A DNA stretch of 64,000 nt from Oscillospiraceae bacterium (GCA_017527825.1 JAFXPO010000004.1:62001-126000), one strand, 5' to 3'. Positions 16,490-24,979 are shown, numbered from the stretch's first letter. Numbers and translations: made by a program. Notes: generated by a model from the letters alone, not told the origin.

Positions 16490-18175
16490 ATGAAATTTTC
16501 TGAAATGCCTTATACCCGTCCAGACATTGGCGCCGTACGCACCGAGCTGGCAAAGATTGCGGACACGCTGGAGCATGCGCCAGACGTAGACACGCAGATC
16601 GCCGCTGTCGAGGAACTCAACCGCGTAGAGGGACGCGTTGCCACGATGGCGCAGCTCGCGTATATCCGCCACAGCATTGACACGCGGGATGCGTTCTACG
16701 ACAAGGAGAATGACTTCATCGACGAGCAGATGCCACTGCTGGAAGAGGACACCCAGCGCGTCAACCGTGCGCTGCTATCGTCCAGCCATCGCGCGGAGCT
16801 GGAGAAAAAGTACGGCAAGGTATTCTTCCTCGATCTTGAAATCGCGGCGCGCAGCTTCAAGCCGGAAATGGTGGAGGGAATGCAGCGCGAGAACAAGCTT
16901 GCCAGCGACTATCAAAAGCTCTATGCCTCCGCCGTCGTCGAGTTTGACGGGCAGAAGCTGCCGCTGCCGAAGCTGGGACCCTATAAGCAGAATCCTGACC
17001 GCGGCGTGCGTCGCCGCGCCTTCGAGACCGAGGCGGGCTTTTTCGACGCGCATCGCGAGGAGCTGGATCAGCTCTACGACGATTTGGTGAAGTGCCGCAC
17101 GGAGCAGGCAAAGCTGCTGGGCTACGAGAACTATATCCCGCTGGGCTACGACCGCATGGGGCGCAATTGCTACGGCCCGGAAAAGGTCGCCGTGTTCCGC
17201 GACCAGATCGCGACGGACCTGGTGCCGCTGGTGGCAAAGGTCAAGGCGGCGCAGGCGAAGCGCCTCGGCATCGAGCGGCTCAAGTTCTACGACGACGCGC
17301 TGCTCTATCCCGACGGCAACCCCACGCCGCGGGGCACGGCGGACGATATCCTCGCCGCAGGGCTTGAGATGTACCGCGGTCTCAGCCCGGAGACGGCGGA
17401 GTTCATCGAGTTCATGTACGAAAACGAACTGCTGGACGTGCTGAGTCAGGACGGCAAAGCCCCCGGCGGCTACTGCACGGAAATCTACGACCACCGTGCG
17501 CCGTTCATCTTCTCCAACTTCAACGGTACCAGCGGCGATGTGGACGTGCTGACCCATGAGGCGGGGCATGCCTTCGCGGCGTTCCGCGCCATGAAAAAGG
17601 GCTATCCCCGCCGCCTGATGACCCCCACTATGGACGCCGCGGAGACCCACTCCATGTCCATGGAATTCCTCACCGCGCCGTATCATCATCTGTTTTTCGG
17701 CGACGCCACGGCGCGCTATGAGGTTGCCCACGCGGAGGAATCCCTGACCTTTATCCCCTACGGCTGCATGGTGGATGAGTTCCAGCACATCATGTATGAA
17801 AATCCGACGCTCACGCCGGAGCAGCGCAACGCGACGTGGCTCGACCTGGAAAAGAAGTACCGTCCGTGGACGGATTTTGACAATCTGCCCTTCTACGGTC
17901 GCGGCGCGCTCTGGCAGCGGCAGCTGCATATTTATCTCTATCCGCTGTATTATATCGATTATTGCATGGCGCAGACCATGGCGTTCCAGTTCTGGATGCT
18001 GCACCTCAAGGACCCCGAGGAGGCGTGGACGCGCTACCTTGCCTTCGTCGACAAGGGCGGCACGCAGACCTTTGAGGACCTGGCGCACGGCGCGAAGATG
18101 AAGGTTCCCTACGACCCCGGCGCGATCCGCGAGATCGGCGCGGCGGTCGGCAAGTGGCTGGAGGAGCACGAATAA
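16490..18175 (+). CDS. M3-family oligoendopeptidase (PepF-like)
   Basis: 561-aa cytoplasmic zinc metallopeptidase. The zinc motif HEAGH is at residues 356-360 (VLTHEAGHAFAAF), with a downstream Glu ligand region (DAAETHSMSMEF). The long helical N-terminal half and the C-terminal FYGRGALWQRQ and YLAFVDKGG segments fit M3 oligoendopeptidases, which trim short peptides. No signal peptide. The ATG follows AAAGGAG and it has its own promoter. Lack of membrane or export features makes a housekeeping peptide-turnover role most likely. Confidence 0.92.
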   Translation: MKFSEMPYTRPDIGAVRTELAKIADTLEHAPDVDTQIAAVEELNRVEGRVATMAQLAYIRHSIDTRDAFYDKENDFIDEQMPLLEEDTQRVNRALLSSSHRAELEKKYGKVFFLDLEIAARSFKPEMVEGMQRENKLASDYQKLYASAVVEFDGQKLPLPKLGPYKQNPDRGVRRRAFETEAGFFDAHREELDQLYDDLVKCRTEQAKLLGYENYIPLGYDRMGRNCYGPEKVAVFRDQIATDLVPLVAKVKAAQAKRLGIERLKFYDDALLYPDGNPTPRGTADDILAAGLEMYRGLSPETAEFIEFMYENELLDVLSQDGKAPGGYCTEIYDHRAPFIFSNFNGTSGDVDVLTHEAGHAFAAFRAMKKGYPRRLMTPTMDAAETHSMSMEFLTAPYHHLFFGDATARYEVAHAEESLTFIPYGCMVDEFQHIMYENPTLTPEQRNATWLDLEKKYRPWTDFDNLPFYGRGALWQRQLHIYLYPLYYIDYCMAQTMAFQFWMLHLKDPEEAWTRYLAFVDKGGTQTFEDLAHGAKMKVPYDPGAIREIGAAVGKWLEEHE

Positions 18176-18190
18176 CGGAGCGATTTTTCG

Positions 18191-18219
18191 TTGCAAGCTT
18201 TGCCGGGTTGTGCTATACT
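18191..18219 (+). promoter_or_regulatory. Sigma-A promoter for small acidic protein
   Basis: TTGCAA, 17-bp spacer, TATACT. The -10 ends 34 bp before the GTG at 18254 and rules out longer in-frame starts. Confidence 0.75.
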
Positions 18220-18253
18220 ATTCGCTGCAAACAGTGGGAAAGGCGGTGGGACT

Positions 18254-18469
18254 GTGTCGGATCACAAGATGAACGACGATGAACTGGATTTTGACGCGGT
18301 GCTCGCCGACCTGAACCGACGCGCTCACGACAAGGAGCTGGAGGCGCTGGCAAACCTGACGCTGCTGCAAAACGGCTTCGACGCCACCGAGCTGACACAG
18401 GAAGAGCAGAAGAAGCGCGATCTGGACGAACGGCTGAAAAAAATCATCAGCGACCTGGACAAGGATTGA
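18254..18469 (+). CDS. Small acidic helical protein, function unknown
   Basis: 71 aa, GTG start (an ATG at 18269 is the alternative), with a GGCGGTGGG purine stretch upstream. Strongly charged and predicted helical, for example DLNRRAHDKELEALANLTLL and EEQKKRDLDERLKKIISDL. No TM, signal peptide or Cys. A dedicated promoter and clean coding frame support a real gene. I do not recognise the family. Confidence 0.65.
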   Translation: MSDHKMNDDELDFDAVLADLNRRAHDKELEALANLTLLQNGFDATELTQEEQKKRDLDERLKKIISDLDKD

Positions 18470-18491
18470 AAAAAGGAAAGGCAAGCCTTTC

Positions 18492-18719
18492 CTAATTTCG
18501 AAAATCAAATAATTTATTTGGCGTGATGTCCAGAACGTCGCAGATTTCAAACAGAACATCGAGCGATACTGCGCAGTCTGCCGTTTCAATTCGGCTCATG
18601 TGCGTGCGGCTGATGTCGATTCTCTCGGCAAGCTGGTTTTGTGACAGCCCTCTTTGTTTGCGATAAAACGCGATGTTCAGCCCAAGAGCTCTGTATTTCT
18701 CGAATTGTTGGCCGCGCAT
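18492..18719 (-). CDS. XRE-family HTH transcriptional regulator
   Basis: 75-aa single-domain Cro/C1-type protein. The helix-turn-helix is at about residues 22-50 (LSQNQLAERIDISRTHMSRI), followed by the typical SLDVLFEICDVLDITPNKLF. The ATG at 18719 has AAGGGTG upstream; a longer form would run through a palindrome. It is transcribed towards the acidic-protein gene and divergently from the 18852 gene. The palindrome CCATAT-TCT-ATATGG just upstream is a likely operator. Confidence 0.88.
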   Translation of the reverse strand: MRGQQFEKYRALGLNIAFYRKQRGLSQNQLAERIDISRTHMSRIETADCAVSLDVLFEICDVLDITPNKLFDFRN

Positions 18720-18731
18720 AATTTCACCCTT

Positions 18732-18746
18732 CCATATTCTATATGG
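18732..18746. promoter_or_regulatory. Palindromic operator candidate between divergent genes
   Basis: CCATATTCTATATGG, a 6-3-6 perfect inverted repeat 12 bp upstream of the XRE ATG, in a 130-bp intergenic region shared with the 18852 gene. This is an autoregulation site typical of short XRE repressors (inference). Confidence 0.5.
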
Positions 18747-18789
18747 CGCGGTGCTATTATGCGACAACGTGCAGGTTTATATTTGCAAC

Positions 18790-18818
18790 TTGACATGTTG
18801 CATTTGTTGCGCTACAAT
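18790..18818 (+). promoter_or_regulatory. Consensus sigma-A promoter for the 18852 gene
   Basis: Perfect TTGACA, 17-bp spacer, TACAAT, 33 bp ahead of the ATG. Confidence 0.8.
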
Positions 18819-18851
18819 GCATAGCAAGACCATATACAAAAGGTGAGGATC

Positions 18852-19238
18852 ATGCTGGAACAGAACGACCTGCTGACACGGGAGATGCAAAACTACCGGA
18901 AGTATCTCACAGGCAAGACGATTTTTTGCGACAGCGACGCGCCGGGCACGGCGCAGTATTCCGCCTATCTGCGCTCGCAGAGCGCCGCGTGGGACATTGC
19001 CGCCGTGCTGGGACGCGCCGATGTAGAGCATCTGGACTTTGATGGCTTGATCGCCTGCGCGGACGTATTCATTCTGACGCCGGATGACGGGCGCTATCAG
19101 GCGTTCCTCAGCAAGGTCGTTGCGGCGGGCAAGGGCTTTATCATCGTGGGCAAGCTGAGCACCGCGATGTACAGGGAACTGTCCGCGATGCTGCACCAGC
19201 CGCTGATGGTTGGCGCCAATACCTTCGCGCTGCTGTAA
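18852..19238 (+). CDS. Conserved-looking cytoplasmic protein, function unknown
   Basis: 128 aa, ATG preceded by GGTGAGG. No signal peptide or TM segment. Alternating hydrophobic strands and helices (KTIFCDSDAP, VFILTPDDGRY, GFIIVGKLSTAM) suggest a small alpha/beta domain. It has a consensus promoter and its own terminator, so it is monocistronic and probably well expressed. No catalytic motif was recognised. It is divergent from the XRE gene, which may regulate it. Confidence 0.65.
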   Translation: MLEQNDLLTREMQNYRKYLTGKTIFCDSDAPGTAQYSAYLRSQSAAWDIAAVLGRADVEHLDFDGLIACADVFILTPDDGRYQAFLSKVVAAGKGFIIVGKLSTAMYRELSAMLHQPLMVGANTFALL

Positions 19239-19249
19239 AGAAGAAAATA

Positions 19250-19282
19250 GGGGGCTGCAAACGCAGCCCCCTCTCTTTTTTT
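19250..19282 (+). terminator. Intrinsic terminator
   Basis: GGGGGCTGC-aaac-GCAGCCCCC followed by a T-run. It separates the 18852 gene from the convergent reductase gene and has weak T-rich flank on the minus side as well. Confidence 0.88.
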
Positions 19283-19285
19283 GCC

Positions 19286-20473
19286 TCACTCAATGGGAAT
19301 CTTGATCTTCACATCGCTGACGGGATACGCGGTGCAGGCGTGGACATAGCCGAAGTCCCTGTCCGCGGCACGGCGGCCGTCGCTTTCGGGGCAGATGAAC
19401 ACATCGCCCGCGAGCACTTTTGTGCGGCAGAAGCCGCACTCGCCGCTGCGGCAGCCGGTTTCAATGCGGATGCCCGCGCGCTCCAGCGCCACGACGAGGC
19501 TTTCTGTCGCTTTGGCGGGGATCACGTCCTCGTGGATGCCGCGCACGACGGTGAGGTTGAACACCTTGTCCTTGACCTCCTGCGGATAGCCCTCGAACGC
19601 GGTGATGTCCTTCGCCTGACCGAATACCTCAAAGCGGACGCGGCGCTGGGGCGGGTTGAGCTTCGCCAGTTCCCCGCGCAAGAATCTGTACATGACCTGC
19701 GGACCGCAAATGAAATAAGTGGTGTCGTCAGCGGAGTATTTCTGGATGAGTTCCGCGGTGAGGAACCCGCGCTCACCGTTCCAGTTCGGTTCGTCACCGG
19801 AGAGAACGTGAACAATGTGCAGCTTGTCGCTCTTGAGCTGATCCAGCTCGTCCTTGAGCGTGATATCGTCGCTGGACACCGAGCCGTATAGGATGGTGAG
19901 GTCGAAGTCGAGCGTGCCGTGGGCGATCTCACGCGCCATGGAGGCGAACGGCGTGATGCCGACGCCGCCGGCGAGGGCAACCACATGCTTTGCGTCGCGC
20001 AGCGGCTCGTAGTAGAACTGCCCGCAGCCGATCATGCCGCGGAAGCGGTCGCCAACCTCCACGGAGCCGTTGATGTAATCGCAGATAAAGCCGTCCCCCT
20101 TGGAGCGACGCACGGTGATCTCCACGAAGGCGTGCTCCGCCAGCCGCGCCTGATATGGGGCGGAGCTGATGGAGTAGGGGCGGGAGATCAGGCTCTCACC
20201 CATGGGGAAGTCAATGACCATGAACTGACCGGCGTAGAACGGCGGCAGCTTCTTCCCGTCGGGACGCTCAAAGCGCACGGTGGTCGCCGTTTTGCCGGCA
20301 GGGCGCACGTCGGTTACAACCAGATCGATTTTGCCGGGGTGCCACTCGCGGGCGACGTTGCCGATGGGGTCATCCATCACGGGCAGCGGGGAGGCGTTTT
20401 CGAACGCGGCAAGGCGTGCCTTGGTGACGCGGGACGCGCCGCCGACATCCTTCAAAAATCCCTTGACCTTCAT
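19286..20473 (-). CDS. FAD/NAD(P) reductase with C-terminal [2Fe-2S] ferredoxin domain
   Basis: 395 aa. N-terminal leader (1-48); FNR-type FAD domain with RPYS (98-101); NAD(P) domain with GGVGITPF (169-176) and CGPQ (256-259); C-terminal plant-type [2Fe-2S] domain with Cys341-x4-Cys346-x2-Cys349-x30-Cys380. This layout passes electrons from NAD(P)H through FAD to a one-electron carrier, as in oxygenase or desaturase reductases. Its ATG overlaps the stop of the upstream CrtI/RetSat-like gene by 4 nt, strongly implying that it supplies that enzyme. No oxygenase is encoded nearby. The start was chosen for the overlap; the longer frame lies inside the upstream gene. Confidence 0.9.
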   Translation of the reverse strand: MKVKGFLKDVGGASRVTKARLAAFENASPLPVMDDPIGNVAREWHPGKIDLVVTDVRPAGKTATTVRFERPDGKKLPPFYAGQFMVIDFPMGESLISRPYSISSAPYQARLAEHAFVEITVRRSKGDGFICDYINGSVEVGDRFRGMIGCGQFYYEPLRDAKHVVALAGGVGITPFASMAREIAHGTLDFDLTILYGSVSSDDITLKDELDQLKSDKLHIVHVLSGDEPNWNGERGFLTAELIQKYSADDTTYFICGPQVMYRFLRGELAKLNPPQRRVRFEVFGQAKDITAFEGYPQEVKDKVFNLTVVRGIHEDVIPAKATESLVVALERAGIRIETGCRSGECGFCRTKVLAGDVFICPESDGRRAADRDFGYVHACTAYPVSDVKIKIPIE

Positions 20474-21999
20474 TCCTTCGCCTCCTTCGCCATCGTGTCG
20501 AGCACGTTCTTTGCCGCCTTGCGGCCGTTGGTCACGGCAGGACCCATGCCGTCGCCGGAAATCTGGTGCGCGCCGGAGAATTCCAGATGGTCGATGAAAT
20601 GCTCCTCCTCGGCGGTCTGCAATCTCGCGACGATGTGATCCTCCATCGTGTGCGCGTAGCCATAAATGCAGCCGTTCCACATGCCGGTGTAGTGGGCGAC
20701 GGTCATCGGCGTCTCAATGACGCATTCCAGCACATGATCCAGCAGGTTGACGCCCAGATACTCGCTCATGTAGTCGATGAGCTGCTTGGCGACCTCGTGC
20801 TTGACGCGGTCGTATTCGTCAGCGGAGACGGTCTTCCAGCCGTCTACGCGCGGCAGTGTCGTGATGGAATAGGAGCAGGTGCCCTCCGGTGTCGCGTCCG
20901 GATTCGCGAGGTTGTGACAGATGCAGGTGATATAGCGGTACGGCCCCAGCCCTTTCAGCTCGTCATAGCAGGCGTTGGTGTCCATGGTATCGCCGTGGAA
21001 CACGCTGTAATCCTTGATGCCAAGCTCCTCGGCGCTCTTGTCGAGAATGAGGATGACCGAGAATGCGGTCAGCGACAGGCGGCGACCGTTGACCATCTTG
21101 ATCGCCTTGACCGGTACCGCGTCCGCAGGCTCGATCATGCTGGTGTAGACCTTGTTCGGGTACGCGGAGCAAATGACGTAGTCGGCGTAGATTTCGTCGC
21201 CGCGGGCGGTGCGCACGCCATACGCTGTGCCGTCCCTGACCAGAATCTTGTCGACGTGTTGGCGGTACTCGATCTGTACACCCATCGCCTCGGCGCGTTC
21301 CGCCATCTTGAGGGACATCTCGTGGGAGAACTTGCGGGGAATGTAGGAGCCGTAGCCGATGTAGTCCGCCATGAGGACGGAGAAGATCGTGAACGGCAGC
21401 TCGCGGAAGCCGGTGCCGACGTAAATCCAATAGGGCGCGAGCAAGTCAAGCGCCTTTTGCGGCAGGTCGAAGGTGTCCAGCACCTCCTGCGTGGAGTAAC
21501 CGGCGGTTTTGACAAACGCCTCGTGCTTGAGAAGCATCTGGGGTTTTGACATCGGGTGGATGGACAGCTCGTTGACGCTGTCGAACACGGTGTGGCAGAG
21601 GTTCAGCACCGCGAGCACCTTGTCATAAGTGCCGGGTACGGCGGCGTCCACCTCGCGGGCAAAGGTCTCCAAGCCGGGATGCAGCGTGACCTCAAGACCG
21701 GGGATGGCGGCGTGATACGCTTCGGGAACCTTCAGCCAGTCGATGTCCACACCCATGTCGTCGAAGAACTTGCCGACCTTGAGACGGTGATCCCTGGAGC
21801 CGATGGACATCATCTCGTGCAGCGCCGCCTCGATCTCGATGCCGCCGCGCACAAAGCTGGTGGCGATGCCGCCGGGCAGGTTGTGGCGCTCCAGCACCAG
21901 TACGTCCTTGCCCTTGTCGGCGAGCATCAGTGCCGCGGACAGACCTGCCAGCGCACCGCCGATGACGATGACGTCATAGTGGTCTTTGTAAAATTTCAT
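20470..21999 (-). CDS. CrtI/retinol-saturase-like FAD-dependent oxidoreductase
   Basis: 509 aa. N-terminal dinucleotide-binding motif YDVIVIGGALAGLSAALML (the usual GxGxxG reads GGALAG), then LERHNLPGGIATSF. The C-terminal FAD motif GDGMGPAVTNGRKAAKNVL is that of the phytoene desaturase/RetSat/CrtISO superfamily, whose members desaturate, isomerise or saturate C=C bonds in polyenes. No carotenoid genes (crtB/crtM) are present, so a carotenoid role is unlikely. The SD AAAGGAT supports the ATG at 21999. It is translationally coupled to the [2Fe-2S] reductase and follows the PAI-like gene. Proposed role, by inference: reduction of a conjugated acyl diene. Confidence 0.8.
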   Translation of the reverse strand: MKFYKDHYDVIVIGGALAGLSAALMLADKGKDVLVLERHNLPGGIATSFVRGGIEIEAALHEMMSIGSRDHRLKVGKFFDDMGVDIDWLKVPEAYHAAIPGLEVTLHPGLETFAREVDAAVPGTYDKVLAVLNLCHTVFDSVNELSIHPMSKPQMLLKHEAFVKTAGYSTQEVLDTFDLPQKALDLLAPYWIYVGTGFRELPFTIFSVLMADYIGYGSYIPRKFSHEMSLKMAERAEAMGVQIEYRQHVDKILVRDGTAYGVRTARGDEIYADYVICSAYPNKVYTSMIEPADAVPVKAIKMVNGRRLSLTAFSVILILDKSAEELGIKDYSVFHGDTMDTNACYDELKGLGPYRYITCICHNLANPDATPEGTCSYSITTLPRVDGWKTVSADEYDRVKHEVAKQLIDYMSEYLGVNLLDHVLECVIETPMTVAHYTGMWNGCIYGYAHTMEDHIVARLQTAEEEHFIDHLEFSGAHQISGDGMGPAVTNGRKAAKNVLDTMAKEAKE

Positions 22000-22015
22000 G
22001 TTGATCCTTTCTTTC

Positions 22016-22043
22016 AAAAACGGGGCGCGAACGCCCCGTTTTT
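22016..22043. terminator. Bidirectional hairpin between PAI-like and CrtI-like genes
   Basis: AAAAACGGGGCG-cgaa-CGCCCCGTTTTT. On the minus strand it lies just after the PAI-like stop and before the CrtI-like SD, so it may limit read-through and set the ratio of the two products. Confidence 0.75.
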
Positions 22044-22056
22044 GACAAAAACTCTT

Positions 22057-23442
22057 TTAGAAGAATCTTTCCACCAATTCACGAGAATACTCAGCGGTTT
22101 CGTCCATGTCGCCGAAGCTCATGACCTCGCCGGCGTAGAAGGTGTCGTACTTGTCCTGCATTGCCTCGACCTTGTCATACCAGCCCGCGGCGTAGTCCTC
22201 GGAGAAGACGTGGGGGAAGTAATACACGCTCCACTCATTGACGACGTTGCTCGCGGGGTTGCGCATGGTCTTGAGATCGTCGAGCACCATCTTCTTGCAG
22301 TCCTCATAGGGAACCTCGCGCATGTTCTTGTGCTTGCGCAGGGAATAGGTGGTGATGACCTGGTCGACACTGTCCTTCCAGCGGCGATAGTAGACCATCA
22401 GGTGACCCAGACGCTCCTTGACCATGTTGTCAAAGACGTAGTAGCTGATCTCCGGGTGATCCTCAGGCCTGGTCTCGACGGCGAGCACGTCGTAGCGCTC
22501 GTAGTCGATCTTGCTGAACAGTTCCTTCTCGTCGTCGCGCACGTCGAAGTACTCATCCATGCCCTTCTGACCGTCGGCACGCTTGCCGGGGATGTGCAGC
22601 GGCGCGGTGACAATGATCTTGTCGTACTCCTCCACCTGACCGTTGACGGTGACAAACACTTTGCCGTCTCTGCGCTCCACCTTCTCGATGGTCTGGTTCA
22701 GGCGGGCGGGGTTCTTGAGGTGGTCGTTGAGCTGCTCCCAGATCCACTGGGTGCCTTCCTTCCACGTCCACAGGTTGACCTTGACGAAGTTCATTGTGGT
22801 CTGGAAGTCGAGATACTTCAAAACATAAGCGGCGGGAATCTCATCGAAATAACCGTAGCCGAACGAGGTGTACGGTCCAATCCAGATGTCCTGCACCAGC
22901 TCGACGCCGTTCTTCTTGCAGAACTCGGAAAACGGCAGGCAGAGATCCTTCAGGTTGGGGTTGGTGCCGCTGACCGGCTCGCGGCCCGGCGTGACGGCGA
23001 AGCCGTCGTAGCGGCCCTCGGCAACGCCGCGGTGACCGTTGATGTCGTAGCCCTTGTACTTGGTTTCCAACAGCTCGCCAAAGACCTTGAGCTGCTTTTT
23101 CATCTTCAGCAGACGGGGAATCTTGAGGGGGTTCTTTTTAGGCTCAAACGGCTCAATGACCTTGCCGGCTGCGTTTTTGTAGTTGCGGTTCAGCTTGGGA
23201 CCGTCGTGCGTGATACCGCAGAACTCCTCCACATCGTGCACCGCATAGTAGCTGGGTACGCCCATGATGGCGCCCATCTCATAACGGCGCCCGTTGTAGG
23301 TCGGGGACCAGCACTTGCCGCCCACGCGGTCATTGCGCTCAAGAATGGTGTAGTTGTCATAGCCTTTCTTTTCGAGGTACATGCCCGCGCTCAGTCCGGC
23401 GGGACCGCCGCCGATGATGCAAATGCGTGCGTTCTTGTCCAT
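22057..23442 (-). CDS. Polyunsaturated fatty acid isomerase (PAI)-like flavoenzyme
   Basis: 461-aa flavin-amine-oxidase-fold protein. FAD motif IIGGGPAGLSAGMYLEKKGY (residues 9-28), then ERNDRVGGKC and the stretch SPTYNGRRYEMGAIMGVPSY. Further blocks are LETKYKGYDINGH, SFGYGYFDEIPAAYVLKYLD, LWTWKEGTQ, RLGHLMVYYRRW, YYFPHVFSEDYAAGWYDKVE and FYAGEVMSFG. As I remember it, these match block for block the Cutibacterium (Propionibacterium) acnes PAI, which converts linoleic acid to 10E,12Z-CLA. This protein is about 35 aa longer, with insertions near residues 100-125 and 150-170. AGGAGG precedes the ATG. It is first gene of the minus arm of the divergent lipid locus. Substrate and regiochemistry are not shown. 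Confidence 0.8.
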   Translation of the reverse strand: MDKNARICIIGGGPAGLSAGMYLEKKGYDNYTILERNDRVGGKCWSPTYNGRRYEMGAIMGVPSYYAVHDVEEFCGITHDGPKLNRNYKNAAGKVIEPFEPKKNPLKIPRLLKMKKQLKVFGELLETKYKGYDINGHRGVAEGRYDGFAVTPGREPVSGTNPNLKDLCLPFSEFCKKNGVELVQDIWIGPYTSFGYGYFDEIPAAYVLKYLDFQTTMNFVKVNLWTWKEGTQWIWEQLNDHLKNPARLNQTIEKVERRDGKVFVTVNGQVEEYDKIIVTAPLHIPGKRADGQKGMDEYFDVRDDEKELFSKIDYERYDVLAVETRPEDHPEISYYVFDNMVKERLGHLMVYYRRWKDSVDQVITTYSLRKHKNMREVPYEDCKKMVLDDLKTMRNPASNVVNEWSVYYFPHVFSEDYAAGWYDKVEAMQDKYDTFYAGEVMSFGDMDETAEYSRELVERFF

Positions 23443-23556
23443 GCTCGTTTCCTCCTGTTTTCGCCGTTTGGCGTTTTCTCGCTGAGTCGTTGGTGATATG
23501 ATACTACAGCGGCGCAAAAAATGCACGACTTTTTACGCAAAAAACACAAATAATTC

Positions 23557-23585
23557 TTTTCATTGAGGAAGGGATATGCTATACT
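23557..23585 (+). promoter_or_regulatory. Probable promoter of the ligase-ACP-thioesterase operon
   Basis: TTTTCA, 17-bp spacer, TATACT, 34 bp before the TTG start. It lies in the 177-bp divergent region between the PAI-like and ligase genes, so joint regulation of both arms is possible. Confidence 0.55.
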
Positions 23586-23619
23586 CAATTTGTAAAAATG
23601 CGACTTGAGGTGATTCTCT

Positions 23620-24966
23620 TTGCGATTTTCCGGCTTTGCCGACATGATCGGACACTTTGCGCAGCGCACGCCCGATGCGCCTGCGCTCAAATTTGAAGAG
23701 GGCGGCGCGCTTCACACGCTGTCCTACGCGCAGTTGGAAGAAGCGGTTGCGGCGCGCGCGGAGGAAATCCGCGCCAATGGCAAGACCTGCCTCGGCGTCT
23801 TTACCGACGGCAGCGTTGCCTGCGTGACGGAAATCTTCGCCGCGGTGCGGGCGGGCGTGCAGGTGGTGCTGCTGGACGAAACCGTGCCGACGCCGATCCT
23901 GCGCGGGCTGCTTCCATATACGGATGTGGACTTCCTGTGGGGAACGGACGAGCTGCGCGAGAAGCTCAAGTATAATCTCGCCGGCGGTGTCAAGGACGGT
24001 ATGGGCAAGGTGCTGTTTTTCACCTCCGGTACCACGGAACGCTCCAAAGCGGTGGTGCTGACGGAGAAGAGCCTTTGCTCCAGCGCCTACAACGGCGGGA
24101 CGTTGCTTCCGCTTATGGCGCAGGACACGCTGCTGTGTATGCTGCCGCTGAACCATGTGTTTGGCTTTGTCTGCGGTTTGCTGTGGGGACTTTCCTGCGG
24201 CGCGTGCGTGGCGCTGGGGCGCGGCGCGCGTCACTACATCGACGACTGTGATTTCTTCAAGCCCACGGTGATCTCCGTGGTGCCGATGCTGCTGGGATTC
24301 CTGATGAAGCGGAACCTCCTCAACGACGAGCTGAAGCTTCTGCTGGTCGGCGCGGGGGACTGCCCGGCGGCACTGCTGCAAAACGCGCGTTCCCGCGGCA
24401 TCCGCGTCAGCTTCGGCTACGGTCTGACGGAGACCAGCTCCGGCGTGGCGCTGTCGCTGGGCGACGATCCCTACGCCATGACCGTTTGCCCCGACGACGA
24501 AATAACCATCGCGCCGGACGGCGAAATTCTGGTCAAGGTTCGCTCCTGCATGATGAAAGGCTACTATAAGTGCCATGAGGACACCAACGCGGTGCTGGTG
24601 GGCGGCGTGCTGCACACGGGCGACCTGGGACGGTTCGACGACCGGGGACGGCTGCATGTGACCGGTCGCAAAAAGGATATGCTGGTGCTCTCTGACGGCA
24701 CGAAGCTGTTTTTGCCGGAGGCGGAGCAGGAACTCTCGCAGCTGCTGGGCACCGCCGATCTCGCGCTTGCGCTGCAAGGCGACAAGGTGACGCTGGTGAT
24801 CTGCGACAGTGTGCGCAGCGACGAGATGATATTTAAGACCATTGAGCCCTATCAGGGGTCGCGTCCCCGCAGTCAGCAGGTGGCGGCGATCGTTCGTCAG
24901 ACCGAGCCCCTGCCGCGCACGGCAAACGGCAAGATCAGACGCTGGGAACTGAACACACGGCTGTAA
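23620..24966 (+). CDS. AMP-forming acyl-CoA/acyl-ACP synthetase (ANL superfamily)
   Basis: 448 aa, TTG start behind GAGGTGA. ANL motifs: P-loop-like FFTSGTTERSKAVVLTEKSL, A5 YGLTETSSG, TGDLGRFDDRGRLHVTGRKK hinge region, and A10 catalytic Lys in LPRTANGKIRRWEL near the C-terminus. It is shorter than classical long-chain acyl-CoA synthetases (about 550 aa) and resembles stand-alone acyl-ACP or acyl-CoA ligases. It activates a carboxylic acid to the acyl-adenylate and transfers it to a thiol. The ACP gene 13 bp downstream is the obvious acceptor. Confidence 0.87.
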   Translation: MRFSGFADMIGHFAQRTPDAPALKFEEGGALHTLSYAQLEEAVAARAEEIRANGKTCLGVFTDGSVACVTEIFAAVRAGVQVVLLDETVPTPILRGLLPYTDVDFLWGTDELREKLKYNLAGGVKDGMGKVLFFTSGTTERSKAVVLTEKSLCSSAYNGGTLLPLMAQDTLLCMLPLNHVFGFVCGLLWGLSCGACVALGRGARHYIDDCDFFKPTVISVVPMLLGFLMKRNLLNDELKLLLVGAGDCPAALLQNARSRGIRVSFGYGLTETSSGVALSLGDDPYAMTVCPDDEITIAPDGEILVKVRSCMMKGYYKCHEDTNAVLVGGVLHTGDLGRFDDRGRLHVTGRKKDMLVLSDGTKLFLPEAEQELSQLLGTADLALALQGDKVTLVICDSVRSDEMIFKTIEPYQGSRPRSQQVAAIVRQTEPLPRTANGKIRRWELNTRL

Positions 24967-24979
24967 GGAGAGTGGCAAC

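Noticed and set aside
21556..23496. 646-aa plus-strand open frame opposite the PAI-like and CrtI-like genes
   Set aside because: Antisense shadow of two clear flavoprotein genes; low-complexity Val/Asp/Leu/His composition typical of GC-rich antisense frames, no SD.
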